Source: Lottia gigantea (taxonomy: Eukaryota; Mollusca; Gastropoda; Lottiidae). From it: DNA of 64,000 nt. Position numbers and translations under genes: made by a program. Numbering within the stretch: the stretch's first letter is position 1; each line of letters begins with the position of its first letter. Under the pieces are notes generated by a model that was given only the letters and a program-made list of their open reading frames with translations, did no database searches and was not told the DNA's origin. Positions 24,201 to 35,777 of this stretch are shown in pieces. The DNA lies in the NCBI RefSeq assembly GCF_000327385.1, contig NW_008710453.1:767816-831815 (forward strand), in the 5' to 3' direction.

Positions 24201-24790
24201 GGGCTTGATGCTGGAAATATAGATAAAAAATCATATGATTACCTATGGGTGGTGTGACCAAGCTTGCGACATTACTAATGTTAAGAAAGACCTGAAACGA
24301 CAAAAATATGCAGATCTGTGAAAATCAAGGAAACAATATTTAATATATTGTATTTGATATACAAACGAATCGTAATCTAAGAATAAGTACTGAAACTGCA
24401 CGAAAATCACACATTCCCTTCAAATATATTTAAAACGAGAAACATCTTATTTCTATGAAAATATTTTTTTTATACGGTTGAGTCTTAAAAAAAGACGAGT
24501 CGTCATTTAACTTCTAGACACACATGGATTTGAACTGAGCTGTGAACACTATTACTGAAATATCGTTTCTGAGACTAAGGTACTATTGGTCAAACGAATG
24601 GCGAATCTTCAACTGAGGTTTTTTTCTCGGAATCTAATCATTTGCCGTTTTCTGTCTACGAATATCTATCAAAAGTTGTGTAAAAAAGAGTAAAGATAAG
24701 ATATTAGAAATGAAAAACGTTGACCACTGTCCACTAAATACTCACCGTAAAACAAAACACCAGATAAACTAAATTATTGTATCCAGACAT
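12261..24790 (-). CDS. Single-domain receptor tyrosine phosphatase-like protein, complete, 20 exons, 718 residues
   Basis: Exons in order: 24790-24746, 24291-24243, 23867-23593, 22294-22156, 21926-21796, 20671-20579, 20186-20129, 19486-19415, 19093-18994, 18486-18400, 17819-17721, 17369-17280, 16655-16574, 16281-16191, 15550-15480, 15178-15050, 14021-13905, 13460-13312, 13050-12906 and 12395-12261 (TAA). Phases agree throughout. Layout: signal peptide (1-25), an unrecognised domain of about 140 residues, one fibronectin-III-like domain (about 170-250), a Ser/Thr stalk, one membrane segment (about 290-316, [17 protein letters not shown]) followed by RRKR, a juxtamembrane part with two YENL motifs, and one PTP domain (about 415-690). 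The signature is HCGTGNGRSG, so the Cys and Arg are kept. The WPD loop reads GWKGDRP, without Pro and with Gly at the general-acid position, and KNRY reads KNRR. Weak or no activity is inferred. Exon borders match the plus-strand paralogue at 1684-4887. The donor of exon 5 could be six bases further on, and that of exon 9 is weak. Confidence 0.85.
13080..13100. repeat. Short AAT microsatellite in a phosphatase intron
   Basis: A run of AAT triplets just outside the acceptor of the exon at 12906-13050. Confidence 0.6.
14296..14965. repeat. Tandem repeat with core ACAGTTTTTGCGATCT
   Basis: More than 20 copies of a unit of about 25-50 bp built from ACAGTTTTTGCGATCTAAAC and either AGAAGAAAA or AGTGGAAGAAAACTAGAAGG. 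It sits in the intron between the exons at 13905-14021 and 15050-15178. Open frames across it are due to the repeat and are not genes. Confidence 0.93.
15778..16027. mobile_element. MITE with CCGTCAC(A/G)CCGG termini
   Basis: Left end TAGCCCCGTCACACCGG and right end CCGGCGTGACGGAGCTA form terminal inverted repeats of about 17 bp around a 250-bp GC-richer body with no gene. It lies in an intron of the minus-strand phosphatase gene, between exons 15480-15550 and 16191-16281. Confidence 0.75.
16875..16945 (+). mobile_element. GTGGCGGCGC-ended repeat fragment
   Basis: AGTGGCGGCGCCAGCCTCCT followed by AGGGGACAAACT matches, inverted, CCAGTGGCGGCGCTAGCC and AGGGGACAAC at 22650-22595. This is probably one end of a DNA transposon or MITE family. 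Both copies are in introns of the minus-strand phosphatase gene. Confidence 0.5.
18050..18130 (+). mobile_element. tRNA-like SINE head
   Basis: AGCACTTGCTCGGCAACTGT, then GAGGTCGTGGGTTTGAATTC and CAGTTGG, read like the anticodon and T arms of a tRNA with a good B box (GGTTTGAATTCC). A T-rich stretch follows. It is in a phosphatase intron. Confidence 0.5.
18527..18800 (+). mobile_element. TTAA-type short element family 1, copy
   Basis: Shares with the other copies CCTTAGTCTCAGAAACG, TCAGTAATAGTG, ACAGCTCAACGTC, GCCATCAAATCCATGTGTGT and AGTACTTCTGACTATATATT. The ends are worn. It lies in the phosphatase intron right after exon 18400-18486 as read on the plus strand. Confidence 0.75.
21433..21778 (+). 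mobile_element. TTAA-type short element family 1, long copy
   Basis: Starts TTAAGTGGGATGCG and ends GGCCTTTAA. It contains ACCTTAGTCTCAGAAACGG, AATCAGTAATAGTG, TTTGAGCCTTCAAATCCATG and TTTACATATATTCAAG. It ends beside the fibronectin-III exon at 21796-21926. Confidence 0.75.
22575..22650 (-). mobile_element. GTGGCGGCGC-ended repeat fragment, inverted copy
   Basis: Inverted relative of the fragment at 16875-16945, with CAGTGGCGGCGCTAGCCTCC followed by AGGGGACAAC on the minus strand. Confidence 0.5.
23070..23338 (+). mobile_element. TTAA-type short element family 1, full copy
   Basis: Bounded by TTAA at 23070 and TTAA at 23335. Its left end AGTGACAGATGCGCCATATT and right end AATGGAAAATGTCCCA are loosely inverted. 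It carries the family core TTTAGTCTCAGAAACGG and TTCTAGTACTTCTGAAGAC. No gene inside. Confidence 0.78.
24125..24200 (-). mobile_element. tRNA-like SINE fragment
   Basis: Minus strand: TTTGTTTGCTAACCTGAAGG followed by CCCAGATTTCAATTCC resembles a tRNA T-arm region and is related to the fragments at 12090-12200 and 26085-26220. Confidence 0.45.
24470..24605 (-). mobile_element. TTAA-type short element family 1, partial inverted copy
   Basis: Contains, inverted, the family core (GTTTCTGAGACTAAGGTAC and ACACTATTACTGA) and an ATGGATTTGAA stretch. It lies in the first intron of the minus-strand phosphatase gene. Confidence 0.7.
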
Positions 24791-25620
24791 TTCAAGCTTT
24801 AAACTGATCGAAATTGAAAACATATATCTCTCATGACTTCCTTCTTGTATTGGAGACCCAATCAGAAATAAGTTATTATTACTAGAGTTGGCCCATTGTA
24901 GATCTTTTCTTTTATGTGCGTTCTATGTTATAATGCTATATAATTATGTGTTGTATTTCAAGGGGCATAGATCAGGTGTCTTGGTTTTACAAACCACCAA
25001 TCCATGTAGTAACGCTTGTTCAACGCATCTCTATTTTGCACGTTTAGATGTTTTAGAGGTTGCTAAAGTTTAGAAAATCAATTTGTAACCGAATCCATGA
25101 AGTGCCAGTTTGGGCGTTTGGTATGATATGTCCTAAATTTTGTAAACAAACTCCCAGATGTTAACTTGACTTAAACTTAAGTTGAATTGGTTAGTAGGGA
25201 AACTTGCCACAGGTTAATGGTCACATGGGAAATTGGTCACAAGGGAAATTGGTCACAGGTAAATGGTCACAGGCAAATTCAAATAGGTCAAAGCGATTAT
25301 GGTTGCAAAGAAATAACTATTTTGTGTCATTTTTTGTTAATATTGGTTGTAGCAATGATGTCAAACTTGTTGTGTTTCTTTGTGGTTTGATTGACAACTT
25401 GGCGAAAACATTTTTCGGTCGTATGATTGTAGACAGTTCCCCTTTGAATTATTATTCTATTTTTCAATTCATTTCTATTGAAAATTTCATTCTCTATTTT
25501 CATTTTTTGTCAATTGAATGTATTGTTAAATATTACATACACTCTGTTAATGAATTTGCGTCATGCATACTCACTTTAATAATGAAGTGTATTTCTAAAA
25601 TGACGAGTTATTTTGTTATA

Positions 25621-25897
25621 TTGAAGGGACATGTTCGCCATAATGAGCGGGATTTTTTTTAGCTAAGCTTATCAGTAATAGTGTTTACCGCTCACCGTCG
25701 AAATTTGAGCCTTCAAATCCACGTGTGTTCAGAATTAACCCCATAGGAAGTTAAGAAGACGATTCGTTTTTCAGATTCTGTCATAAATTCGATTTTTGTG
25801 CATTTCTAGTACTTCTGAAGACTATTTACATATATTCAAGACCCAAATCAACCCCCAAAATGGCAGAATTGTCTTTTTCATACCCTTTCAATTAATA
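25621..25897 (+). mobile_element. TTAA-type short element family 1, copy
   Basis: Left end AGGGACATGTTCGCCAT, right end near CCCTTTCAATTAA. Inside are ATCAGTAATAGTGTTTACCG, TTTGAGCCTTCAAATCCACG and TTCTAGTACTTCTGAAGAC. No gene. Confidence 0.75.
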
Positions 25898-25954
25898 GAT
25901 ATATTATACAGACTTCCGTTATTTATACAATTGCCCTAAGAATAAGCCATTTTG

Positions 25955-26080
25955 CGATAGTGACGTCATAAAACGCTTAGTTTAAGTGGTATTACATGAA
26001 CCATCGACGTCTGATAGAAAATTGAAATGGCTCAAATTGATGCTAGAAGTGTTCCCGATACAAATGAAATGTTTTGAAAA
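25955..26080. mobile_element. TTAA-type short element family 2, half copy
   Basis: GACGTCATAAAACGCTTAGT, CGACGTCTG, AATTGAAATGGCTCAAATTG and GTTTTGAAAAC match the right half of the family 2 copy at 42305-42620. Confidence 0.6.
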
Positions 26081-26084
26081 CATG

Positions 26085-26220
26085 CATCACTGACAAGGGG
26101 AAACGGTTAAAAAAATCGGAAGGTATAATGTCGACGTATGCCGGGATTTTATCCTGGACCTTCAGATTAGAAAGCAACCGTCTTTCTCACTGAACGTCCG
26201 CGACATAACTAGTCGCGGTC
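26085..26220 (-). mobile_element. tRNA-like SINE fragment
   Basis: Minus strand: GGTTGCTTTCTAATCTGAAG, GTCCAGGATAAAATCCCGGC, and a tail ending in CCCCTTGTCAGTGATGCA. The tail and the tRNA-like part both match the fragment at 12200-12090, so the two are copies of one SINE family. Confidence 0.55.
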
Positions 26221-26849
26221 CTATGATTTCCTTCCGACGGGGAAGTAACTCGCCATATCATGTCCTACCTATTTGTTTTCAATGTTTCCATGACGATGAA
26301 ATCGATCGATCTTTTAGCAAAGAGACTCATTAATATCTTAAACACAAGCATATTCACATTCAATTTGATTATTGTTGAAACAAAAACACGTCGAACTTGC
26401 TAATGAGACCTTTTCACAATTAGTCTGGAAGTTTTGCAATGTAACAGCTTCAGGTGGATTATCGTCTGCTACACCATGCGGAGTCATGAATAATTAATAC
26501 GTCACAGATCTGGTCCATATTCTAAACACACTTACATTACAGCCTTGTTTAAGAATTGATTATTTTACTTCCAATACATTCCCATATGTCAACTTTGCTC
26601 TCTACATCGCGTTCAAAGATGTAAACTTGTGTGAGTTGAAAGTGTAGCAATGATCACATGTACCGTGTGGTATCGAGTATTAGAAAGAATTACTGTTAAT
26701 GATAGTGTCTTTATCGTTATGGAATAATACAACATCATTATCTTAGGATTAGTTATTGTCAAAACATTTCTTTTGGTGTGCAAGTAATTTTAAGGTAAGT
26801 CGAATTGATAATATAATAGTTTATGTTACTATCATTGTATACGTAAGTT

Positions 26850-27500
26850 ACACAAACAGTCTATGTTATGATAAGCAAAACAGTATATTTCAGCGTTACT
26901 CAAAACTGTACATTATGTTATAATAAGTGAAACAGTATGAATTAACGTTACACACAACAGTATAATGTCATAATAAGTGAAACAGTATACATTAACGTTA
27001 TACAAAACTGTATATTATGTTTAAACTGTATATTATGTTATAAAAAGTGAAACTGTATGAATTAACGTTACACACAACAGTATAATGTCATAATAAGTGA
27101 AACAGTATACATTAACGTTATACAAAACTGTATATTATGTTTAAACTGTATATTATGTTATAAAAAGTGAAACTGTATGAATTAACGTTACACACAACAG
27201 TATAATGTTATAATAAGTGAAACAGTATACATTAACGTTATACAAAACTGTATATTATGTTTAAACTGTATATTATGTTATAAAAAGTGAAACAGTATGA
27301 ATTAACGTTACACACAACAGTATAATGTTATAATAAGTGAAACAGTATACATTAACGTTATACAAAACTGTATATTATGTTTAAACTGTATATTATGTTA
27401 TAAAAAGTGAAACAGTATGAATTAACGTTACACACAACAGTATAATGTTATAATAAGTGAAACAGTATACATTAACGTTACACAAAACAGTAACAAAGCA
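26850..27500. repeat. 120-bp tandem array, about five units
   Basis: Units starting at 26941, 27061, 27181, 27301 and 27421 are nearly the same over 120 bp (for example ATTAACGTTACACACAACAG at each start). Inside each unit, shorter blocks with AGTGAAACAGTAT and TATTATGTTATAA recur, so it is a higher-order repeat made from a shorter unit. Variants fall in neighbouring pairs (TGTCA in the first two units, TGTTA in the later ones), which suggests recent local duplication. Confidence 0.95.
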
Positions 27501-27509
27501 GAACATAAA

Positions 27510-29960
27510 GGTAGCAATAAGCATGCTTTGTAACAAGTTCCATAGTGTAGGATTTACGTAACATAAAACAGTATGATATATATGCACATCGAGGAACAAT
27601 TAGAAACAGAATTATTTTGTTTGCCAAGATCAAGGGTTACTTGCAATAGACATGCTCTCTACTACTGTATTCTCTAAAATTGTGCAAGCTTGACATCTGG
27701 AAGGATTTGTAGTATCAGACATAAGTCCCCGAATTTGATGCATACCGATAACAGTTTTGTGGAAATTTTCTTTGCCCTCGGCCTACAGCGGCCTTTCAAG
27801 TGCGGGGCGTCTGGTAATGTGACCGCAAGTAACTCGAGGAAATCAACAGGATACAAAATCTTTTGCTAGCCTGGGGCCAGTACTCAATCACCATGATGTA
27901 TTTTTTTTATACCATCAATTCCTATTTACTGGAAAACATCTCCGGGCTGCATTCAGCTATAGTTTATAAAGTTCTTTTGATGGATTGTAGTTAAATTGGT
28001 CATCGGAAATTTGGTAACCGGTAGTCGCATTGAAAATTGGTGAACCTAGATTCTGAGACTAAACTTTCGGAAAACGGCGGCAACATAGTTTCAACAGTTC
28101 AATAAAAGGGAGTTTGAACCAGACGTATCTAGGAGACATCAGGCGTGGGGGCCGAGTAGGGGTCACAAAATTTTCACGGGGGTCACAGGCTATCCTTTCA
28201 CTATGTAAAGTGATAAAACAATTCAATGTGGGGACGGGGGGAAAGCCGGTCCAGCCCCTTTTCTGGGAGGTCAGAAACTCCACTGGTTGGAGCAACAAGC
28301 GATTTGACTCATTTGTTATATAGTGATGTTCCACTTGAACAATATTGTATATATCAGGGATTAAATGTTAAGATCGCTCATGAAAATTGAAACATTAAAG
28401 ATGTTAAACGTTGTAAAGACATGCACATCAATTCTTGGCCTTTTACACGAAGTGAGGGCCAAGATATATTTGCTATAGGACTATACGACACAAGTTTCTA
28501 TAAGAGTGAATTGGTTTTATCTGAATTTTATATTTTTTTAAGTTTTAAGTTTTAGAAATTTTCCTGTTACCAAATTTCCGGTTGCCAAATTGCACTTGCC
28601 ACATTTAACAGATTTAACCAAATAAACTAATATGATCATCGAAATTGAGACCATTCTAATTTAAGTTAATTGTCGAGTATCTAACAGATGAATATGACAG
28701 TATTCGTATGTACATGCAATTACAAGAAATCTCTTGAGCCTGATGTCAGGGGCAATTAGATATGACATTTTAGTTTGAACATGATAGGACGAAATTTCTT
28801 TTTTTTATGATCAAAATTTTGTTACGAATCGCATTGGAACGAAATCCCTTGTCTAATTAAAGAAGCTTTGAATTTCACTTGCAATTTGGAAATAGCTCTG
28901 AAATCCGAGTTGATAGAAATGTACGTCTTTGTATGTTGAAAAATCAACGTTCGTTTGTTTCAGAAGCTGTATATAACTGCAAACTTATCAAGAGCAAATA
29001 CTCTCTAGTATTGCAAACGTTACACTAAATACATTAAGAATCTTTGGGTAACCCTAGACTTTACAAGAGTTAACATATTCTTCATCACTACATAAGTTAC
29101 ACATAATATAGAACAACATTACCCTTTTCAAGAGTTACAATTTACACTTTCGGAGATGAAAAAAATTCTGGAAAAGTGTATCCCCAGTAAAAAAAAAGGT
29201 AACACACGTGGGTGCTATAGGGTGTAAACTGTTACACCATTATCCGACTCATGGTGATCATACATCTTAAAGGCTAAACACCAAAATAAGTGATTTACTA
29301 CACATATTTTTAACAGTGTAGATATTGAATTTAATGATTTGAATGAATACAGCGAAACCCAATCTCATTTGGAGATCACTGAAAGTTCTAAGTTTGGTTC
29401 GTATAAGTGTATGCTTTTGTATTTTGAAAATTCAGCGTTCGTTTGTTGCATTGAAGCCAAAAATAATTGAGCCTCACTCGTTCAATGAAATTCAGTTGGA
29501 AAAGGGATTGAACTCACATTGTTCGGCCCTTTGCATGAAGCATTTCGTAATCGTGTATCAATTGGAGAAATCAGACGATTTTTTACTAACACTTACCTTC
29601 AGTTTACATGCGCCACAATCCAGTTCTCTGGATTTATTGAGTGTTATGGTGTAGATGAATGTATCAATGTATAGCGTAAAGCTCCATTTCATTTCAGTGC
29701 TTGTAGCCTTGCTTCAAAGCTTTCAGGAATAATAAAACATAATACAATTTCTATGGCCTCTTCTTGCATGGGGAACAGTTATCGTTATGTAAATCAGTAG
29801 AGTCTTATAGGTAAGTATAAGATCCCTCTGGGAATACGGTCTAATATAATACAGACAGAATTGAATTGAGAGTACCCTCCAGGGAGTATTACTGATCAAT
29901 AAGACAGAGTTTATGAGAAATAATATTGTATAATTAACACACTAATATACGTTAGTTTGA
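27510..29960. other. Intergenic DNA without a recognised gene
   Basis: AT-rich. A GC-richer patch at 28130-28290 has GGGGTCACA-like runs and may be a decayed element. Stretches at 28870-28970 and 29340-29470 share a diverged block (TTTGTATGTTGAAAAATC against TTTGTATTTTGAAAATTC, then GTTCGTTTGTT), a small old duplication. No exon can be supported. Confidence 0.45.
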
Positions 29961-29984
29961 TTACTTACGCTTCCAGTTCTCTTG

Positions 29985-30440
29985 ATCTGTTATACTTCTA
30001 GTTCATTTGCTCTGGATTCCAATTATACTTCTAGTTCATTTGCTCTGGATTCCAATTACATTTCAAGTTCAGTTGTTTTCCGCTTATTTCCCTTGCTTTA
30101 GATTTCAATTAAATTCAATTCGTTCACTTGCTCTGGATCCCAGTTACTTCGAGTTAACTTGTTCTTGGTTTCAGTCATACTTCTAGGTTACTTGTTCTGG
30201 ATATCAGTTATACTTCTAGGTTACTTGTTCTGGATATCAGTTATATTTCATGTTCACTCGTTCTGGATATCAGTCATACTTCTAGGTTACTTGTTCTGGA
30301 TATCAGTTATATTTCTAGGTTACTTGTTCCGGATATCGGTTACACTTTAGGTTACTTGTTCTGGATATCAGTTATACTTTAAGATCATTTGCCCTGGATT
30401 TCAGTGATATTTCTAGGTCATTTGCTATAGATTCTAGTCT
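29985..30440. repeat. 33-bp tandem repeat
   Basis: Unit with core GGTTACTTGTTCTGGATATC followed by AGTTATACTTCTA. The best copies are at 30180-30370 and the flanking copies are more diverged. Because 33 is a multiple of three it leaves an open frame, which I do not take as a gene. Confidence 0.92.
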
Positions 30441-32237
30441 AGCACAGTAGTTCTCATTCAATTATTTCGACATTTTTTTTTAATTCAACCCCATTTTTTC
30501 TTTTCAAAATAAATGTATCAAAAACATGATTTTTCTTCTAAAAAAAATTGTCAAAATCAATATTCATTTAAAAATGTGTTTCCAAGGGGTATTCAAGTCA
30601 GTTCTGAAGATGACACCAAATTGTCGTTGATGACATTTAAGTTGAGAGAAAAATAGATTTTTATATAGTAGTGCTTATTGAAGGACTAATCTTGTGTTTT
30701 CCATTCCAATTTAACCGAGGTAAGAAAAATGTATGCAATAAAACAACATTTGAAGTGTGGATTACTTATACAGAATGTACTGTTATCATTATGGAAACCA
30801 AAATCTGGAAATCTGGAAACGACGATTTTGCGTTTTAGAATACATGTACTTGGATGCTCCCTTTAAGATTTTTGCACAAAAAAAGTATCAAATTAAAAAC
30901 TGTAATCTGTAATTAAATACAATTATAGGCCATATGACACTTTTTCTTTAAGTTAAATATGTCTGAGTCTTTGATCTAAACATCGAATATCTATAATATA
31001 AAATCTTTAGCTCGCGGTTTTATTTTTTATCAGAATTACTTGTCGATTGCGTTTGATCGTGTTTCTATTTGTGGCTATTGGATCATTAGTATGGTTTCCA
31101 GTAAAATAACTCATTTAATTATTATTTGTTAAGAGGGTGGCTTATACTAAAATAAGTGGAAGTATGCTAGAAATCGCCCTGTCTATGGATTCACGGTCCA
31201 GTTCACTTGGCTACTTAAATAATACACGTAAATGGATTGCAAATTTCGTCGACCTTCAATCTACTTTCCTGGACACAGTTTTAGAGGAATATATAAGCTG
31301 TAAAAAATGTAAAAAAAGGTTTTGACACCCAATAGCCTACAAGAGGACAAATCCCTTAAGGCTACCAGACTATGACGACACCATTCGGTAAAATCAAACC
31401 ATTTTCGGTTGAATGATTTTGCTAATGTGACGTCATGTAATCACACAAACCAAATCAGAACAAAAAGAAGCTATTGACATCCTCAATATAAATTCAAACT
31501 CTAGAAATGTCATTGGAATCCTTATAAGACTAGAGAGACTAAGCTGTGATTATAAGATCAATATGGTGTGTGAAATGCAAATTATCATCTTGTAGAACTC
31601 TTGAGGGATTTCATCTTTCATATTCTCATTCCAATGTTTCCGTTCATACAAAATTGATGCCTTTCATGCAAATAATGATAGCTTAAAGAACAGTTCTTCT
31701 GGAGCATTTTCTATGGCTTGCAATCGATTATCCAAACGGTCCATGTGGGATAGTCGCTTTCGTGTCAGAGCATAGCTCGGAGCACAGAATTGAATATCCG
31801 TTAGATGTAGATATCGCGTTACAAATTGGAATATCTCTGAATTATATTATCATCAATGGAATATTGAAAATCAATGATACAATGATCCGAAAACTGGTTC
31901 CTTTTACATGTCTGATGAATTTTTAATGCATTGTTTTTCACTCTCTTCAATCTCTTTTAGAAAAAGGATATTTAAGTAAAAAAAAATTATGCAAATCGCT
32001 TTATGCCGTCACGTGGTATTAGCACGCACTTTTTGTCGATTTCATATGCACTTGACGAAGTTTCCTCATTTACATAGTATAGGGAACTTTACGGATAGTT
32101 TATGTTTGCTCAGAATTTAGATGGAAATACAAACATAATGAACTTCAAAATTATCCATTCTTACGACAGATTGGTGGATAAGGCTTTAACACCGGAGAAA
32201 ACCTGATATATTGACTCTTCACCAGATGATAGACGTC

Positions 32238-32457
32238 TTAAAGGGATTGTAAGGAGGTTTTCTAAATTCTGTATGTGCAACGAGGACACTGGTAGCATTA
32301 ATTTGCACTATTCCAATTTTTAATCTGACGTCTGTGGTTCCTGCAATTCCACCTAAACTAAGCATTTTATGACGCTACTAATCGCGAAGTGATACAGCAT
32401 ATTTTGCGATTAGCGACACCATAAAACACTTAGTTTTAGTCTTTACAATACCTTTAA
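32238..32457 (+). mobile_element. TTAA-type short element family 2, copy
   Basis: Flanked by TTAA on both sides. Left end AGGGATTGTAAGGAGGTTTT and right end TCTTTACAATACCT form inverted termini. The inside includes GACGTCTGTGGTTCCTGCAA and a mirrored CTTAGTTTTAG. 220 bp, no gene. Confidence 0.8.
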
Positions 32458-35400
32458 ATATCAATCAGAGACTATAACATGTTAGAATAAGCAGAATTTC
32501 GGACCATTACAGACAAAAGCGTAATGGAAGCAAATGGGGCCTCACTTTTGAATAGACGACCAAACTCTAGAAGTTTATTTATTTTTTGACAAATATATAG
32601 GAACTACTCACTGTGCGTTGTTTCATTTTAACTTAGTTTACTCTAAAACCTTGTCATCGCCAAATAACATTGTTAGTCACTAAGCCCTTTGTTATTTTCA
32701 ATCGTTAGATTGTCTTGGTTTCTTTCTGTTGTCGAAGCAGCAGGTATTTTCTTTCAGATATTATTCTGTTTTAACTCCAGACAAGGTAAACGGTAGTATT
32801 TGATTATTATTTTTCTCAAAGGGGTATTAAAGTATTTACGTCCAATATTTAATGTATTGATGTAGAAATGATGTCTCTTGAGAAGTCTGAGCAGACATTA
32901 CATCATTCAAAATCGCAAGTTAAGCAGTGATCATAATGCAAATAACATTTTGGTCGTCATTTCACATTTCTCATGTGCCTCTCTAGAGGAACGTCATGAA
33001 GTTGATGATGGACTGGTGGACAGATGACCTTTGAAATAAAAGTAGTTGATAAGAGGATTTGTTGCTTTCTTTTGTGTATCGGGACCAATTTGGCTAGACC
33101 ATCTACTTGCATCATTTTTTGCAGCAGTCTCTGATTCCTGCTATAATATAGAACTACACAAAATTATATGATAATTCTCCCGGGGCTTGTGCAATAGCTA
33201 TGACATAAACCACTTGGTTTTTGGGAAATTGCAAGATATTTCTTAATCTGGAGTATATTTCAACCGTTACCGTATCACAGACCAGTGGTGCTTTGGAGGG
33301 TTTCTGACCAACTTCCCCACGAATGCCACAGAAGACAACTTTTACACTTCATAACTATCGAAAGTGTATAAAATTGGAAACATAAAAATGGGACAAGAAG
33401 CACTCCTTTTGCAGCCATTATTAATCATTACACTGTATGTATGTATAAAAGTAGTGTATATAATTTGATCTTTCATTGATTTTCAGGTTGAAGTTAATTC
33501 AGTTATTATCTTTCCTAGACATGTCACTTGTAATCATTTCTTATAATTCTTTCTCAAACAGTGTTTATCTTTTATCTTTATATTTACCTTACTTCTTCAT
33601 CATTAGAGTTCAGTCATATTATTTGTCAAGCCTTATTAACCTTTCACCCGAACGCATCTTGATCAGGTGAGTTTGATACAGATATTTATCGAGCCTTTAT
33701 TATCGAAGACGTCTTTGTCAGATTAGTTTAATACTGTTTTTATCGAGTCTGAGCAATGTTTTTTTAGGAGATGAGTTTAGTACAATCATTGGTCGAGCCT
33801 GTGGGAGCTAACATAGAATATATATCAGATGAGATCAATTTGGTATATATTTGCGCTCAAAGTCCAAATGGCCACTTTCATGAACGAGGTACAAACGCAA
33901 GGCGTACTAATATACACAGAAAAGGTAATTAATAAATTTAAGATTAATTAAACCTGATTAAAGTGACATTGTACCTTAAAGCAGTAGTCTAATTTTTAGA
34001 GAAATTTGTCTCATAGTTATACCTTATATGAAAGTTTTAACTCAAATTATCTTGCTGTTAATATTTGAACGCCCAAAATATTTAAAAGGTTTACGTAAAC
34101 ATATTAAAATGTCTATGTTAACTGTAACTGGTATGAACTAAACTCTAAAAAGAAAATCACATGTTTATATTATAATCCTTGAGACAGTAAGACAATATAT
34201 TTTTTCTCATTTCATCTAAATACAAGTTTATGACAAGTTATATGTAATTTTGATGTCATTGACAATTCCAATTCCAATATTTCTTACGGTGACTTCACAG
34301 AGTAACTAGGTAGTCAAGTTTTATTAAATGTCTCCAATAATGTTAATGTATGTTATTATACTTTTGTTGAATTCTTGATTGACTCATTTTCCTCTTGACG
34401 TCAAACGAAATGAAATGAAATAGAGATAATTACTTCCATAAAAATGGGTGTGCAATAAGGGAAATTTTGCTATGACAACCACATAAGACTACTGTTTTCG
34501 ATATCCCTCAGATCTTCAAGCGGGCAAGCTCATTAAATCATAATTTTTCAAATATTGTAGCATTTTCATGTATCACATTTTAGAATTTGGTTGTCACAAA
34601 GATTAATGTTTTTAATTTTTCCAGACCACATGGATACGAATAAAACAATATTTCATATTGTGGAAGATTGATACAGCTATCAAAACATTATCTTATTCAG
34701 GCATGATAGCTTTAATGAAAACGTTAACTTTCGTTGACAAAAGAGGTACTATACTTTTAGGATGATGATAACAATAAGCGGTTTAAAATTACCAGTAATG
34801 ATGAAGTCTTCATGTATTTTTAATCTACGGTCATTAAAACTAAATCTACCTACAGCCGACAATTGCAGTGATATATATCGGTCCATTTACAAAAATGGCT
34901 TTCTTTAGCTAATCACGGTCTACAATTTTTCAATCTGTACTCTTAGCAACTTGTGAGATATTCACACGGGTCACTTAACCATGAAATGCCACCTATCAAT
35001 AATAGACAAGGGCTCATGTCTTGATGCCAACACATGTTCAAGATTTAAAATCCTCATCAGGATTTCTGGTTTGATTTAGGGACAAATAATCACATTCAAG
35101 AGATGGAAGACATCAATTTTTATAAGTATGACAACCTAGGTCTGCCAGTTTGTCCTTGGGCAAACATCTTGACATTGATCTTTCCCCGATTATAAGTACC
35201 CATTTACAGTTTGAGTCCATTGGAATAATGAGGAAAGACAACTTCCTCAAGATCTTCAGACATTCCTCTCGATTTATAAATGATATATAAACGTCTCAAT
35301 ATTTTCACATAATAAATGTTATCAGCACGTTTCGGAAACAATCTTGTTCCGGTTTGTCTAGTAGTTCCTGTAAAACAACCGGCTTTAATCAATGTAAGAG

Positions 35401-35570
35401 TCCTTTTATTATTCTAACATGTAGATACCAATGGTTACAAATTCAAGTAACCATATCCCTATATTTTTTAAGTAATTATTGAAAATTCCAAAACTAAATA
35501 TAAGTCTTCCAAGAAAGTCTCTGACAAGGAGTTATTAAAAACCACAGTTTGTATTTCAAATACATGAACG

Positions 35571-35777
35571 TTAAAGGAGTAGACGTCCATTTCTCTTGAA
35601 TGGTGTAGCCAGTGATATCGCAGGCGACTAGATTTTCTAAAATTTTCATGCGGGGACACCGGTAGCATGAATTTGCACCATTCCAATGGTAAAGGATATT
35701 TAGCGATTAAAGACGTCATCGAACATTTAGTTTTAGTCCAATTTCAGGAACCACAGACCTCTTTACAATCCCTTTAA
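35571..35777 (-). mobile_element. TTAA-type short element family 2, copy
   Basis: TTAA at both ends, with right end CCTCTTTACAATCCCT. Inside are TTTGCACCATTCCAAT, TTTAGTTTTAGTCC and CAGGAACCACAGAC. About 207 bp, worn left end. Confidence 0.7.

Larger units (their letters stand above)
24791..26840. other. Promoter side of the minus-strand phosphatase and intergenic DNA
   Basis: The first few hundred bases should hold the promoter and any 5' untranslated exon of the phosphatase gene; no specific site is recognised. A short run of GGTCACA-containing units lies at 25200-25270 (GGGAAATTGGTCACA). The rest is AT-rich with the short elements listed separately. Confidence 0.45.

Noticed and set aside
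30159-30350. Hydrophobic repeat frame (VILLGYLFWIS)
   Set aside because: It is a by-product of the 33-bp array, whose period is a multiple of three.
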